Source: Halobacillus_B sp963739045 (lineage in GTDB: Bacteria > Bacillota > Bacilli > Bacillales > Halobacillaceae). From it: a stretch of DNA of 64,000 nucleotides. The position numbers and the translations under genes were made by a program. Position 1 is the first letter of the stretch, and the number at the start of each line of letters is the position of its first letter. Below the pieces are notes generated by a model, which saw nothing but the letters and a program-made list of their open reading frames with translations, had not been told where the DNA came from and searched no databases. Below, one piece after another: positions 7,869 through 16,589 of this stretch. The stretch is taken from positions 744,001 through 808,000 of the forward strand of contig CAVTYY010000004.1 in assembly GCA_963739045.1 (NCBI GenBank), in the 5' to 3' direction.

Positions 7869-9620
7869 ATGACGAATCGAAATATAGTTGTTGTCGGCGG
7901 AGGCCTTGCGGGTCTAATGGCCACAATCAAAGCGGCAGAGCAGGGCGTGCATGTTGACCTGCTCTCTATAGTACCTGTAAAGCGTTCTCACTCTGTATGT
8001 GCTCAAGGCGGTATTAACGGCGCCGTCAACACAAAAGGTGAAGGAGATTCACCGTGGGAACACTTTGATGATACAGTTTACGGCGGGGACTTTTTAGCCA
8101 ATCAGCCTCCTGTTAAAGCGATGTGTGATGCTGCCCCGGGCATTATCCACTTGTTAGACCGGATGGGCGTAATGTTTAACAGGACACCTGAAGGACTGTT
8201 AGATTTCCGTCGTTTCGGAGGCACGCAGCATCACCGCACGGCATTTGCTGGTGCCACGACTGGACAGCAGTTGTTATATGCTTTAGATGAACAGGTTCGC
8301 CGACACGAAGTAAACGGGCTTGTTACCAAATATGAAAGCTGGGAGTTTCTTTCAGCCATTGTAGATGACGAAGGAGTCGGCCGAGGAGTTATGGGCCAGA
8401 ACTTGAATAGTCATGAAATTAAAGCCTTCCCTGCTGATGCAGTGATTATGGCTACTGGGGGACCAGGAATTATCTTTGGAAAGTCAACGAACTCTGTCAT
8501 TAATACAGGTTCTGCTGCAGCTTCTCTTTACCAGCAAGGCGTTGACTATGCGAACGGTGAATTTATTCAAATTCATCCAACCGCCATTCCTGGGGATGAC
8601 AAACTTCGCCTTATGAGTGAGTCAGCTCGTGGTGAAGGCGGACGAGTCTGGACTTACAAAGATGGAGAACCATGGTATTTCTTAGAAGAAAAGTATCCTG
8701 CTTATGGGAACCTGGTGCCACGTGATATAGCAACACGTGAGATATTCGATGTCTGCGTGAATCAGAAGCTTGGTATTAATGGTGAAAATATGGTGTATTT
8801 GGATCTATCTCATAAAGATCCTAAGGAACTGGATGTTAAGCTTGGAGGAATCATTGAAATTTACGAGAAATTCGTAGGTGAAGATCCTAAGAAGGTTCCA
8901 ATGAAGATTTTCCCTGCCGTACACTATTCAATGGGCGGCATGTGGGTAGATTTTGACCAGATGACCAATATTCCAGGAATTTTCGCTGCGGGTGAATGTG
9001 ATTATACACAGCACGGAGGAAACCGTTTAGGAGCAAACTCTCTGTTGTCCTCTATTTATGGAGGAATGGTTGCAGGTCCAAACGCAGTGAAATACACGGA
9101 AGGTCTGGAAACAATCTCCGATGATATGACTTCTTCATTATTTGATAGAAGACTTAAAGAAGAGCAGGAAAAGTTCGATGCTATTATGAGTATGGATGGC
9201 GACGAGAATGCCTACCAAATCCATAAAGAACTTGGAGAATGGATGACGGATAACGTAACAGTGGTCCGTGAAAATGAAAACCTTAAAAAGACAGATGAGA
9301 AAATTGTAGAGCTTATGGATCGTTATAAGCGTATCAATATTAATGATACATCTCGCTGGAGCAACCAGGGAGCTATGTTTACCCGTCAGCTTTGGAATAT
9401 GCTTCAGCTCGCCCGTGTTATTACTCAAGGAGCGCTTAACCGTAATGAGAGCCGCGGAGCACACTTCAAGCCGGAATTCCCGGATCGTAACGATGAAGAA
9501 TGGCTGAAGACTACCGTTGCAAGCTATGATAAAGAAAATAATAAACCAGTTTTCCGATACGATCCCGTTGATACGTCGCTAATTGAGCCGCGTAAACGTG
9601 ATTATTCTAAGAGCAAATAA
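7869..9620 (+). CDS. sdhA: Succinate dehydrogenase flavoprotein subunit
   Basis: This 583-residue catalytic subunit oxidises succinate to fumarate and carries covalent FAD. The dinucleotide fold is VVVGGGLAGL (7-16). H41 in RSHSVCAQGG is the expected covalent flavin histidine. The substrate region includes HRTAFAGATTG and HPTAIPG, and the C-terminal part GGNRLGANSLL. AAGGAGTGAG precedes the ATG. The soluble dimer with SdhB sits on the cytoplasmic face of SdhC. Confidence 0.98.
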   Translation: MTNRNIVVVGGGLAGLMATIKAAEQGVHVDLLSIVPVKRSHSVCAQGGINGAVNTKGEGDSPWEHFDDTVYGGDFLANQPPVKAMCDAAPGIIHLLDRMGVMFNRTPEGLLDFRRFGGTQHHRTAFAGATTGQQLLYALDEQVRRHEVNGLVTKYESWEFLSAIVDDEGVGRGVMGQNLNSHEIKAFPADAVIMATGGPGIIFGKSTNSVINTGSAAASLYQQGVDYANGEFIQIHPTAIPGDDKLRLMSESARGEGGRVWTYKDGEPWYFLEEKYPAYGNLVPRDIATREIFDVCVNQKLGINGENMVYLDLSHKDPKELDVKLGGIIEIYEKFVGEDPKKVPMKIFPAVHYSMGGMWVDFDQMTNIPGIFAAGECDYTQHGGNRLGANSLLSSIYGGMVAGPNAVKYTEGLETISDDMTSSLFDRRLKEEQEKFDAIMSMDGDENAYQIHKELGEWMTDNVTVVRENENLKKTDEKIVELMDRYKRININDTSRWSNQGAMFTRQLWNMLQLARVITQGALNRNESRGAHFKPEFPDRNDEEWLKTTVASYDKENNKPVFRYDPVDTSLIEPRKRDYSKSK

Positions 9621-9634
9621 AGGAGGAAATCATC

Positions 9635-10399
9635 ATGAGCGAAAATAAAACGATTACGTTTATCATTACTCGTCAAGATGAGCCTGATCAGACTCCGTAT
9701 GAAGAAACCTTCGAAATTCCATACCGTGAGAATATGAACGTAATCTCTGCTCTTATGGAAATTCGTCGTAATCCGGTAAATTCTAACGGAGAAGCAACAT
9801 CTCCTGTGTTTTGGGAAATGAATTGCCTGGAGGAGGTTTGTGGAGCTTGTTCCATGTACATCAATGGTACACCGAGACAATCCTGTACTGCCCTGGTAGA
9901 CCAGTTGGAACAGCCTATTCGTCTCGCTCCAATGTCTACTTTCCCTGTAACTCGTGACTTGGCAGTGGATCGCAGCAAAATGTTCGATTCCTTGAAAAAG
10001 GTTAAAGCATGGGTACCTATCGATGGAACTTACGACTTAGGTCCAGGACCTAAAATGGCGGAGAGTAAACGTCAATGGGCTTATGAGCTTTCTAAATGTA
10101 TGACTTGCGGTGTTTGTTTAGAAGCTTGTCCTAACGTGAACAGTAAATCTGATTTCATTGGTCCGGCTCCACTTTCTCAAGTTCGTTTGTTTAATTCCCA
10201 TCCAACTGGTGCATTAAATAAGAGTGAACGTTTGCAGACCATTATGGATTCTGAAGGACTTATGGGATGCGGAAACGCCCAAAACTGTGTGCAATCCTGT
10301 CCTAAAGGAATTCCATTGACTACTTCCATTGCTGCTCTTTATCGCGATACAGCAATTGAATCCTTCAAGAGCTTCTTTGGCAGTGACAATCAAGTGTAA
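9635..10399 (+). CDS. sdhB: Succinate dehydrogenase iron-sulfur subunit
   Basis: This 254-residue subunit relays electrons from FAD to haem. The 2Fe-2S cluster cysteines are C64, C69, C72 and C84. C155, C158, C161 and C165 lie in CMTCGVCLEACP. C212, C218 and C222 in CGNAQNCVQSCP complete the 4Fe-4S and 3Fe-4S sites. The gene follows sdhA after 14 bases with AGGAGG upstream, and a terminator closes the operon. Confidence 0.98.
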   Translation: MSENKTITFIITRQDEPDQTPYEETFEIPYRENMNVISALMEIRRNPVNSNGEATSPVFWEMNCLEEVCGACSMYINGTPRQSCTALVDQLEQPIRLAPMSTFPVTRDLAVDRSKMFDSLKKVKAWVPIDGTYDLGPGPKMAESKRQWAYELSKCMTCGVCLEACPNVNSKSDFIGPAPLSQVRLFNSHPTGALNKSERLQTIMDSEGLMGCGNAQNCVQSCPKGIPLTTSIAALYRDTAIESFKSFFGSDNQV

Positions 10400-10415
10400 T
10401 TTCATTTATTCATAT

Positions 10416-10450
10416 AAGACCGCTGCACAGCATGTGCAGCGGTCTTTTCT
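10416..10450 (+). terminator. sdhCAB terminator
   Basis: A perfect 14-bp stem (AAGACCGCTGCACA with its complement at 10433-10446) encloses a 3-base loop and ends in a T run. Confidence 0.92.
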
Positions 10451-10465
10451 ATGAATTAACTAAAA

Positions 10466-10493
10466 TTGCATGAGTAGCAATACATAGTATAAT
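10466..10493 (+). promoter_or_regulatory. Promoter of the ComP/ComA-like operon
   Basis: TTGCAT (10466-10471) and a perfect TATAAT (10488-10493) are separated by 16 bases, about 38 bases before the kinase start. Confidence 0.6.
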
Positions 10494-10530
10494 AGACATG
10501 ACTGATTAGAATAAAGGTGGATGTTTAGGT

Positions 10531-12855
10531 ATGAAAAGTATTAAATGGCAACAGGTTGCTGTCTTATTGTTCTTTATTCTTTCGTCAGGTTATCTTATTA
10601 TGATCGCGGTCACTCACCCTTTCCTGGGGATAAACCTGGAAGAAAGCAATGGAGAATGGTCGATAGCTTCCATAGACAGAGAAGGCTGGGCTGCCCAGCA
10701 TAATCTGCCATTAGACGCTTCCCTGATTTCTGTAAATGGGAAGGCTCCGAATGACCATTTAACAGTAAATATGTTTAACGAATTAGAAATGGCGAAATCC
10801 TTTACTTTAGAGAAAAATGGACAGACTGTATCCTTTCCAAACATTGAGGAAGCAAGTCCAGTCCACTGGGCACTATATATTATTATCCCTGGGTTGTTTT
10901 TTCTTGCCGTTTTAGCGATTTCTTATTTAGTTCACCAGCGTGTTCCCAGGAGATTCTCTGCTCACCAGCTTACTTTATTCTTCCTAGCGATTGCTACAGG
11001 ATATATAAGCAACAGCGGGGCAGTAAGAGATGATTTATATAGTACTTTTCTTAATACGGGACTTTTCTTAATTTCCCCGGTCATACTCATTCACTTTCTA
11101 TATAACTACTTTAATGAATTGGGAGTTTCGTGGTTCTCGAAGAAACTCGTATACTTTTTATATGCTGTGGTACTGATTGTCTCAGGTTTTGAAAGCTTCT
11201 TTTTATTTTCTCATCACTATCCAGACAGCTTTAATCCTGTACCAGCATATATTTTGTCTGTTCTTTACTTGATCTTGTTTTTTGTAATTTACAGAGGTCT
11301 TTATTTGCACAGGACTTCTGAATATGGAACAATTTTTAAATATATGAGTGTAGGGATGACGATTGCTTTCTTTCCTTATATTTGGCTTTATTTGCTGCCA
11401 GCGCTGGTGTTTAAGGAGGAAATTGTCCCGCTGGAGATAGCGGCTATATTTCTAATCGCATTACCGGTCACGTTTATGTATTTGATTACACGTGAACGGC
11501 TGATCGATATAAGTTTTGTAATGAGCCGGCTAAGATACTATTTTTTATTATCTATCATTCCAAGTATTGTGATTGCTCTTTTCTGTGGATTTATAGCAAG
11601 GATTCCATTAAACACGATTACTTATTTACAAATCTATCTGTTTATTCACTTGTTATTAATTAGCTTCTTATCTTTAAAAGAAGTCTTAGACTTTAAGCTG
11701 CAGCGCTTCTTGTTTGCTGCCCGCTATAGTTATCATGAAAGTATGCACCGAATATCCAGGGATATGAAGAACCAGTTGAATGCCGTGGATCTGATGAAAG
11801 TTTTAAGTGATGAAATTAGAAATGTGTTATATGTAAAAGAAATCTATATATATTCAAAGCATAATAACAAGAATGTTTATTGCGTTTACGAGCAAATTCC
11901 AGCGGATATATTACAAGATCTTGACGGGCAGCTGGATAAACAAACTTATGACATTGGCACGATAATAGAAACGAATAGAGGATTTGGAGTCATAGTAGGC
12001 TATTCTTTAGAAAAGCTTACGATGATTTGGTGCCGAGGGAAAAAAGATTTTACTACTTTAAACCGTGATGAGAAAACTTATCTTCAGACCATTTCTCATA
12101 ATGCGAATATTGCGATTGAAAATATGAGCTTAATCGAGGATCTTGTCAAGGAATTGCGAAGACTTAGAAACGATCAGACCCAGCAATATCCTACTTGGCT
12201 TTCGAGATTACTGTTCACCATTGCAGAGAATCAAAGAAAACAACTTTCCGTTGATTTACACGATACTGTTCTGCAGGAACAATTGTATTTATACCGTAAG
12301 ATGGATGATTTAATAAGCAGTCATAGGTCTGCTTCTACAACCTTGCAAGCGGAATTAACGATGTATAAGGAGTCCTTACTGGATAGCATTCACTTAATTC
12401 GCGAAACTTGTAATGAGCTTCGACCTGCTTTTATAGAGGAATTAGGTTTGGTGCAATCTCTTAAGAATCTAATCAACCAATATCAATTACGTTCAAATTT
12501 CACTGTCTACTTTACAAATATTGGTTTTGATGCTGAGCTTGATCAGGAAAGAATATTAGCGGTGTATCGAATCGTGCAGGAGCTTCTTACTAATGCAGTT
12601 AAGCACTCCGATGCTAAAATTGTAAAATTAAGCTTATCCAACGACCAAGAACAGGTGAAGTTATTATATTCTGATAACGGTAATGGAATGGATTTTTCTT
12701 TTCGGCGAGATTTATTTTCCCATATAGGTTTATCAGGGATTGAACAGCGAGTGAACGGACTTAATGGTCAGTTAACGGTCAATACAGCCCTGGGTAAAGG
12801 CTTTAAGATGACCATAACCTTTCCGTTCGCGGTGAATAAGGAGGTTCAAGTATGA
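10531..12855 (+). CDS. ComP-like membrane sensor histidine kinase
   Basis: This 774-residue sensor kinase has the layout of B. subtilis ComP. One N-terminal membrane helix (about 7-27) precedes an extracytoplasmic PDZ-like segment (30-100, with the typical DREGWAAQHNLPLDASLISVNG stretch). A block of about seven further helices runs to residue 395, followed by a GAF-like linker. The kinase core is of the HisKA_3 class: phospho-acceptor H577 in DLHDTVLQ, N box around N688 in ELLTNAVKHSD, then DNGNGMDF and GLSGIEQRV. No pheromone precursor (comX) or isoprenyl transferase (comQ) lies upstream: only 131 bases separate it from sdhB. Its ligand is unknown. It overlaps the response regulator by 4 bases. 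Confidence 0.85.
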   Translation: MKSIKWQQVAVLLFFILSSGYLIMIAVTHPFLGINLEESNGEWSIASIDREGWAAQHNLPLDASLISVNGKAPNDHLTVNMFNELEMAKSFTLEKNGQTVSFPNIEEASPVHWALYIIIPGLFFLAVLAISYLVHQRVPRRFSAHQLTLFFLAIATGYISNSGAVRDDLYSTFLNTGLFLISPVILIHFLYNYFNELGVSWFSKKLVYFLYAVVLIVSGFESFFLFSHHYPDSFNPVPAYILSVLYLILFFVIYRGLYLHRTSEYGTIFKYMSVGMTIAFFPYIWLYLLPALVFKEEIVPLEIAAIFLIALPVTFMYLITRERLIDISFVMSRLRYYFLLSIIPSIVIALFCGFIARIPLNTITYLQIYLFIHLLLISFLSLKEVLDFKLQRFLFAARYSYHESMHRISRDMKNQLNAVDLMKVLSDEIRNVLYVKEIYIYSKHNNKNVYCVYEQIPADILQDLDGQLDKQTYDIGTIIETNRGFGVIVGYSLEKLTMIWCRGKKDFTTLNRDEKTYLQTISHNANIAIENMSLIEDLVKELRRLRNDQTQQYPTWLSRLLFTIAENQRKQLSVDLHDTVLQEQLYLYRKMDDLISSHRSASTTLQAELTMYKESLLDSIHLIRETCNELRPAFIEELGLVQSLKNLINQYQLRSNFTVYFTNIGFDAELDQERILAVYRIVQELLTNAVKHSDAKIVKLSLSNDQEQVKLLYSDNGNGMDFSFRRDLFSHIGLSGIEQRVNGLNGQLTVNTALGKGFKMTITFPFAVNKEVQV

Positions 12856-13502
12856 ATCGAGTATTAATTGTTGATGATCATCCAGCTGTTGGTGCAGGTA
12901 CGAAAACAATGTTGGAACAAGAAGAAGATATGAAGGTTGATGTGATCTCAGAAAGTGAAGAAACGAAAGTGCTTTTGGATAAAGTGAGTTATGACATATT
13001 ACTCCTGGATTTATATATGCCAGGTATGAATGGTGTAGAATTAGCGAAAAGCATTCGCAGCACTTATCCTGATCTTACCATCCTGATTTATACAGGCTTT
13101 GATTTGAGTACCCACTTCAATATGTTAGTGGAAGAAGATATAAATGGGTTTGTCAGTAAAACAGCGACCCGTGAACAGTTAGTTACCGCGATTCGATGCG
13201 CCCTTCGAGATGAAGTAGTTATTCCTTTACATTTGTTCAAACAACTAAGGCGCTCGGAAGCGAGTATAAGTGATCTAAAAGAATCTCCTGATGGGACAAA
13301 TCTTTCCCTCAATGAAAAAGAACAATCCATTTTGAAAGAAGTGGCCTCTGGATATACCAACCGAGAGATCGCTCAGGCTCTGCATATGTCACAGCGAAGT
13401 GTAGAGTATACACTGACAGGAATATTTAATAAACTAAACGTACGATCAAGAACGGAGGCTTTGTTTAAAGCTCAGGAACTAGGGCTTGTGTCAAAATCAT
13501 AA
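12852..13502 (+). CDS. ComA-like NarL/LuxR-family response regulator
   Basis: This 216-residue regulator has a receiver domain (1-120) with D8, D9, phospho-acceptor D53 in LLLDLYMPG and a lysine in FVSKT. A LuxR-type HTH covers about 148-205 (KEQSILKEVASGYTNREIAQALHMSQRSVEY). SRRSIEY-like text and FNKLNVRSRTEA are close to ComA. The ATG overlaps the kinase stop codon (ATGA), with AAGGAGG inside the kinase gene, so the two are translationally coupled. Targets are unknown; a role in competence or quorum-type control is inference from similarity only. Confidence 0.87.
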   Translation: MNRVLIVDDHPAVGAGTKTMLEQEEDMKVDVISESEETKVLLDKVSYDILLLDLYMPGMNGVELAKSIRSTYPDLTILIYTGFDLSTHFNMLVEEDINGFVSKTATREQLVTAIRCALRDEVVIPLHLFKQLRRSEASISDLKESPDGTNLSLNEKEQSILKEVASGYTNREIAQALHMSQRSVEYTLTGIFNKLNVRSRTEALFKAQELGLVSKS

Positions 13503-13511
13503 TTTGCCGGC

Positions 13512-13539
13512 ACAAGGCGGATGCTGAAGTCATACGATA
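13512..13539 (+). promoter_or_regulatory. Candidate SigK promoter of gerE
   Basis: CATACGATA at 13531-13539 fits the SigK -10 pattern CATANNNTA. An AC dinucleotide at 13512-13513 lies 17 bases upstream, as in the SigK -35. gerE is SigK-dependent in B. subtilis. Confidence 0.6.
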
Positions 13540-13595
13540 TTTTGACTAAATAATTCCCCTCTATAAGGCTCAGGACAACAAGGAGGGGTACGCTT

Positions 13596-13820
13596 GTGAA
13601 GGAGGACGGCTATCGGCCAACGCAAATTCTTACCAAGCGGGAGCGAGAAGTATTTGAGCTTCTGGTACAGGACAAAACGACAAGAGACATTGCCAATGAA
13701 CTGTTTATCTCGGAAAAAACAGTTCGTAACCACATTTCAAATGCCATGCAGAAACTGGGGGTAAAGGGACGCTCGCAAGCAGTTGTAGAACTGCTTCGAA
13801 TGGGTGAACTCGAACTTTAG
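13596..13820 (+). CDS. gerE: Spore coat transcription regulator GerE
   Basis: GerE is a 74-residue LuxR-type DNA-binding protein that acts in the mother cell late in sporulation, adjusting SigK-dependent coat genes. The whole protein is one helix-turn-helix domain; from LTKREREVFELLVQDKT to the C-terminal VVELLRMGELEL it is nearly identical to the B. subtilis protein. The start is GTG, with AAGGAGGGG upstream. It is a separate unit between a SigK-like promoter and a terminator. Confidence 0.97.
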   Translation: MKEDGYRPTQILTKREREVFELLVQDKTTRDIANELFISEKTVRNHISNAMQKLGVKGRSQAVVELLRMGELEL

Positions 13821-13868
13821 AAAGAATACATCAGTCAGCAGGAAATTTGATTAAAGGGTAGAGGCATG

Positions 13869-13909
13869 CCTTTCAGGTAGTGAATATTCGCTACCTGAAA
13901 GGGTTTTTT
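13869..13909 (+). terminator. gerE terminator
   Basis: CCTTTCAGGTAG and CTACCTGAAAGG form a 12-bp perfect stem around a 10-base loop, followed by GTTTTTT. Confidence 0.92.
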
Positions 13910-13994
13910 GTCAGGTGTATAAATTATCCTTGATATTTATCTCCATTAACGTGAGAATGAAAATTACAGATTAAATTCGTTAGGAGTGCTGAAA

Positions 13995-14438
13995 ATGATC
14001 AAATCGACACCCCAAATTGCTGAAGTCGAAAAAGAATTAAGGTACATAGCAGGGATCATTAAGCAAAGCGGCCGGGAGATTTTAAATCATTATCCCATAA
14101 CTGCTCCTCAGTTTGTTGCTTTACAATGGCTGCTGGAAAAAGGGGATATGACTATCGGTGAACTTTCCAGCCACATTCATTTAGCTTGCAGCACAACCAC
14201 AGATCTTGTTGATCGAATGGAAAAGAATGAATTAGTCGAACGAATTCGTGATCCTAAAGATCGACGGATCGTAAGAATTGATGTACTTGATAAAGGAAAG
14301 CAAATTATACATGAAGTCATTGAGAAACGTCAGCATTATTTAGAAGGTGTGCTGAAAAATGTACCGGAAGAAGATGTAGAAACCTTGAACCGGTTATTAC
14401 AAGTCCTTCATAAAAATATGCTAGGAACGGAAGAGTAG
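13995..14438 (+). CDS. ysmB: MarR-family regulator YsmB
   Basis: This 147-residue winged-helix MarR-type regulator has the B. subtilis YsmB context (gerE-ysmB-racE) and similar text such as APQFVALQWLLEKGDMT and ACSTTTDLVDRMEKNELVERIRD. The recognition helix and wing lie near residues 60-95. AGGAG is 8 bases before the ATG at 13995; a GTG at 13986 overlaps that ribosome site and is unlikely. Target genes are not known. The gap to racE is 16 bases, so they are probably co-transcribed. Confidence 0.88.
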   Translation: MIKSTPQIAEVEKELRYIAGIIKQSGREILNHYPITAPQFVALQWLLEKGDMTIGELSSHIHLACSTTTDLVDRMEKNELVERIRDPKDRRIVRIDVLDKGKQIIHEVIEKRQHYLEGVLKNVPEEDVETLNRLLQVLHKNMLGTEE

Positions 14439-14454
14439 GGAAAGAGGGATAGTT

Positions 14455-15279
14455 GTGCGACAGCCAATTGGTGTGATCGATTCTGGAGTCGGCGGTTTAA
14501 CAGTAGCGGGAGAATTAATAAGGCAGCTGCCTAAGGAGAAGTTTATTTATTTGGGAGACACTAAACGCTGTCCTTATGGCCCGCGATTGGAAAAGGAAGT
14601 AAGAAAGTTTACATGGCAGATGGTGAATCATTTACTGGAAAGAAATATAAAGATGTTAGTTATTGCCTGCAACACAGCAACAGCTTACACTCTTACTGAG
14701 CTTCAGGAGCAATTATCTATCCCGGTAATTGGTGTTATTGAACCAGGGGCTCGAGCTGCAATCAAAGTGAGTCAAAATAAGCGGATAGGTGTTATAGGTA
14801 CGGAGGGAACGATCCAAAGCGGTGCTTACCCATCCGCTCTTAAAACCATTGACCAGACTATTCGTGTGAACGGGCTTGCCTGTCCGCCTTTTGTTCCAAT
14901 GGTAGAGAACGGGATTCTAGAAGGTCCGGAGGCAGAGGACATCGTTGCTCGTACTCTGAGTCCTTTAAAGGCAATGAATCACATTGATACTTTAATTCTG
15001 GGCTGTACTCATTATCCACTGATTAAACATTTAGTTCAACGTGAAATGGGCAGTCATATCCAGGTTATTAGTTCAGGAGAAGAAACTGCACGGGAAGCTA
15101 GTCTGATTCTTGCTTACCATAGAGAGTTAGAAGCAGGAAATGACATTCCTGTTCATGAATTTTATACGACCGGAGACATGGAGAAATTTCGTCTGGTTGC
15201 GGATCGTTGGTTTGAAGATCCTATTCAGTTCTTAGAATTAGTTGAATTAGAACACGTGAAAAGCTCTGCTTATTATTAA
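14455..15279 (+). CDS. racE: Glutamate racemase
   Basis: This 274-residue cofactor-independent racemase makes D-glutamate for peptidoglycan. Catalytic cysteines C72 (IACNTATAY) and C184 (LGCTHYPL) are both present, as is the N-terminal IDSGVGGLTV with D9. The start is GTG with AAAGAGGG upstream. The stop codon lies in the loop of the terminator hairpin. Confidence 0.96.
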   Translation: MRQPIGVIDSGVGGLTVAGELIRQLPKEKFIYLGDTKRCPYGPRLEKEVRKFTWQMVNHLLERNIKMLVIACNTATAYTLTELQEQLSIPVIGVIEPGARAAIKVSQNKRIGVIGTEGTIQSGAYPSALKTIDQTIRVNGLACPPFVPMVENGILEGPEAEDIVARTLSPLKAMNHIDTLILGCTHYPLIKHLVQREMGSHIQVISSGEETAREASLILAYHRELEAGNDIPVHEFYTTGDMEKFRLVADRWFEDPIQFLELVELEHVKSSAYY

Positions 15280-15296
15280 ATAGCAGAGCTTTTCGT
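15259..15296 (+). terminator. racE terminator overlapping the coding end
   Basis: AAAAGCTCTGCT (15259-15270) and AGCAGAGCTTTT (15282-15293) form a perfect 12-bp stem; the racE TAA is in the loop. Confidence 0.8.
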
Positions 15297-15375
15297 ATTT
15301 TTCATGAATTCCTTGGTCTATTCCTTTCGAAGGCTCGTATATATGGTAGTACAAACTATCACAGGAGGGAATCGT

Positions 15376-16443
15376 ATGAAATCGCTCGGGATCAAGCCTT
15401 TATCGATTGCGGTCTTATTAAGCACAGGCTTACTATCTGGCTGTTTTTTTGAAGGAGAGCAGAGTTTAGAGAAAATGGATACTCCACCGGATAAAGCAGC
15501 GGTTAGTAACTCTGATATGGATAGCACAACAGCACAAACTGACAAAGAAAAGGCGGATGGAGAAGAAACAAGCAAAGGCACAGTATCCCGTGACATATAC
15601 TTGCTTGATTCAAAAGGACTGGTTGTACCTCAGACATTGGAATTACCTGCCTCAAAGGAGGTTGCTTTGCAATCCCTGCAATACATGGTTAAGGATGGCC
15701 CTGTAACGGAACTTCTCCCTGAAGGGTTTCAGGCAGTTCTGCCAGCGGGAACTGAAATAAAAGGAATAAATTTGAAGGACGGTACATTAACTGTCGATGT
15801 TTCAAAAGAATTTGGAGAGTATGCGCCTAAAGATGAAAAGAAAATCCTCCAGGCTCTCACATATACCCTGACTCAATTTGACAACGTTGAGCGCTTAAAG
15901 CTTTGGATAGATGGAAAAGAGCAAAATACCATGCCGGTGAATGGTTCCCCGATCACTGAAGGGGTTTCTCGTTCAGATGGAATCAACATCCAAGTCGGCG
16001 ACCAGACGGATTTAGTTAATAGTGAAGCTGTGACGGTGTATTTTCCATCTCAGAATGACCAGCAAATTTATGATGTTCCCGTTACCACTCGGGTAAAGAA
16101 GGCAGATGATACTTATGAAACGGTCGTGCAAGCATTACTAGACGGGCCGGAACTCGGAACTTCTTTACAGCAGCCTTTTAATGAAGAAGCTGAACTGCTT
16201 AGCACGGACTTAAAAGATGGGGTACTAACTTTAACCTTTAATGAAGGTATACTAAGCGGTGATAAGCCTAAAGCCATAGCAGATGAAGCTTTGTCTAGTT
16301 TAGTGTTAAGTTTAACGGAAATGAAAGATGTAGAAGCGGTACAAATTAAGGTGGAAGGTGCGGATGAAGTGTTCAATGAATCCGGCCAGCCTTTAACAGA
16401 ACCGGTAACTCGTGCAGATATTACAGCAGCAAAAAGCTTATAG
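15376..16443 (+). CDS. gerM: GerM spore germination/sporulation lipoprotein
   Basis: This 355-residue exported lipoprotein has a signal peptide ending in the lipobox LLSGC (C23), an acidic spacer, and two GerMN domains (about 90-185 and 225-335), each with the LTVDVSKEF-type or LTLTFNEG-type strand. GerM takes part in sporulation and spore germination in B. subtilis, acting at the engulfing membrane. I chose the ATG at 15376 with ACAGGAGGG upstream; an in-frame ATG at 15304 would put 24 residues before the signal peptide. Confidence 0.93.
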   Translation: MKSLGIKPLSIAVLLSTGLLSGCFFEGEQSLEKMDTPPDKAAVSNSDMDSTTAQTDKEKADGEETSKGTVSRDIYLLDSKGLVVPQTLELPASKEVALQSLQYMVKDGPVTELLPEGFQAVLPAGTEIKGINLKDGTLTVDVSKEFGEYAPKDEKKILQALTYTLTQFDNVERLKLWIDGKEQNTMPVNGSPITEGVSRSDGINIQVGDQTDLVNSEAVTVYFPSQNDQQIYDVPVTTRVKKADDTYETVVQALLDGPELGTSLQQPFNEEAELLSTDLKDGVLTLTFNEGILSGDKPKAIADEALSSLVLSLTEMKDVEAVQIKVEGADEVFNESGQPLTEPVTRADITAAKSL

Positions 16444-16462
16444 AAATTAACCCTAAAGGCAG

Positions 16463-16494
16463 AGTCACTATGAGATCATAGTGGCTTTTTTTAT
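16463..16494 (+). terminator. gerM terminator
   Basis: AGTCACTATG and CATAGTGGCT pair (one G-T) around a short loop, followed by seven T residues. Confidence 0.9.
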
Positions 16495-16589
16495 TCTCAG
16501 GACTTTTACAATACGAAGCGACTACTATGGATAAATAATGTATGTTAAGATGGGCTAGGATAAAGGTGAAGAAAAAGGAGGACTTTTTC

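Noticed and set aside
9138..9464. A 108-codon minus-strand open frame inside sdhA
   Set aside because: It is the complement of a strongly conserved gene; its composition is a by-product of sdhA codon use.
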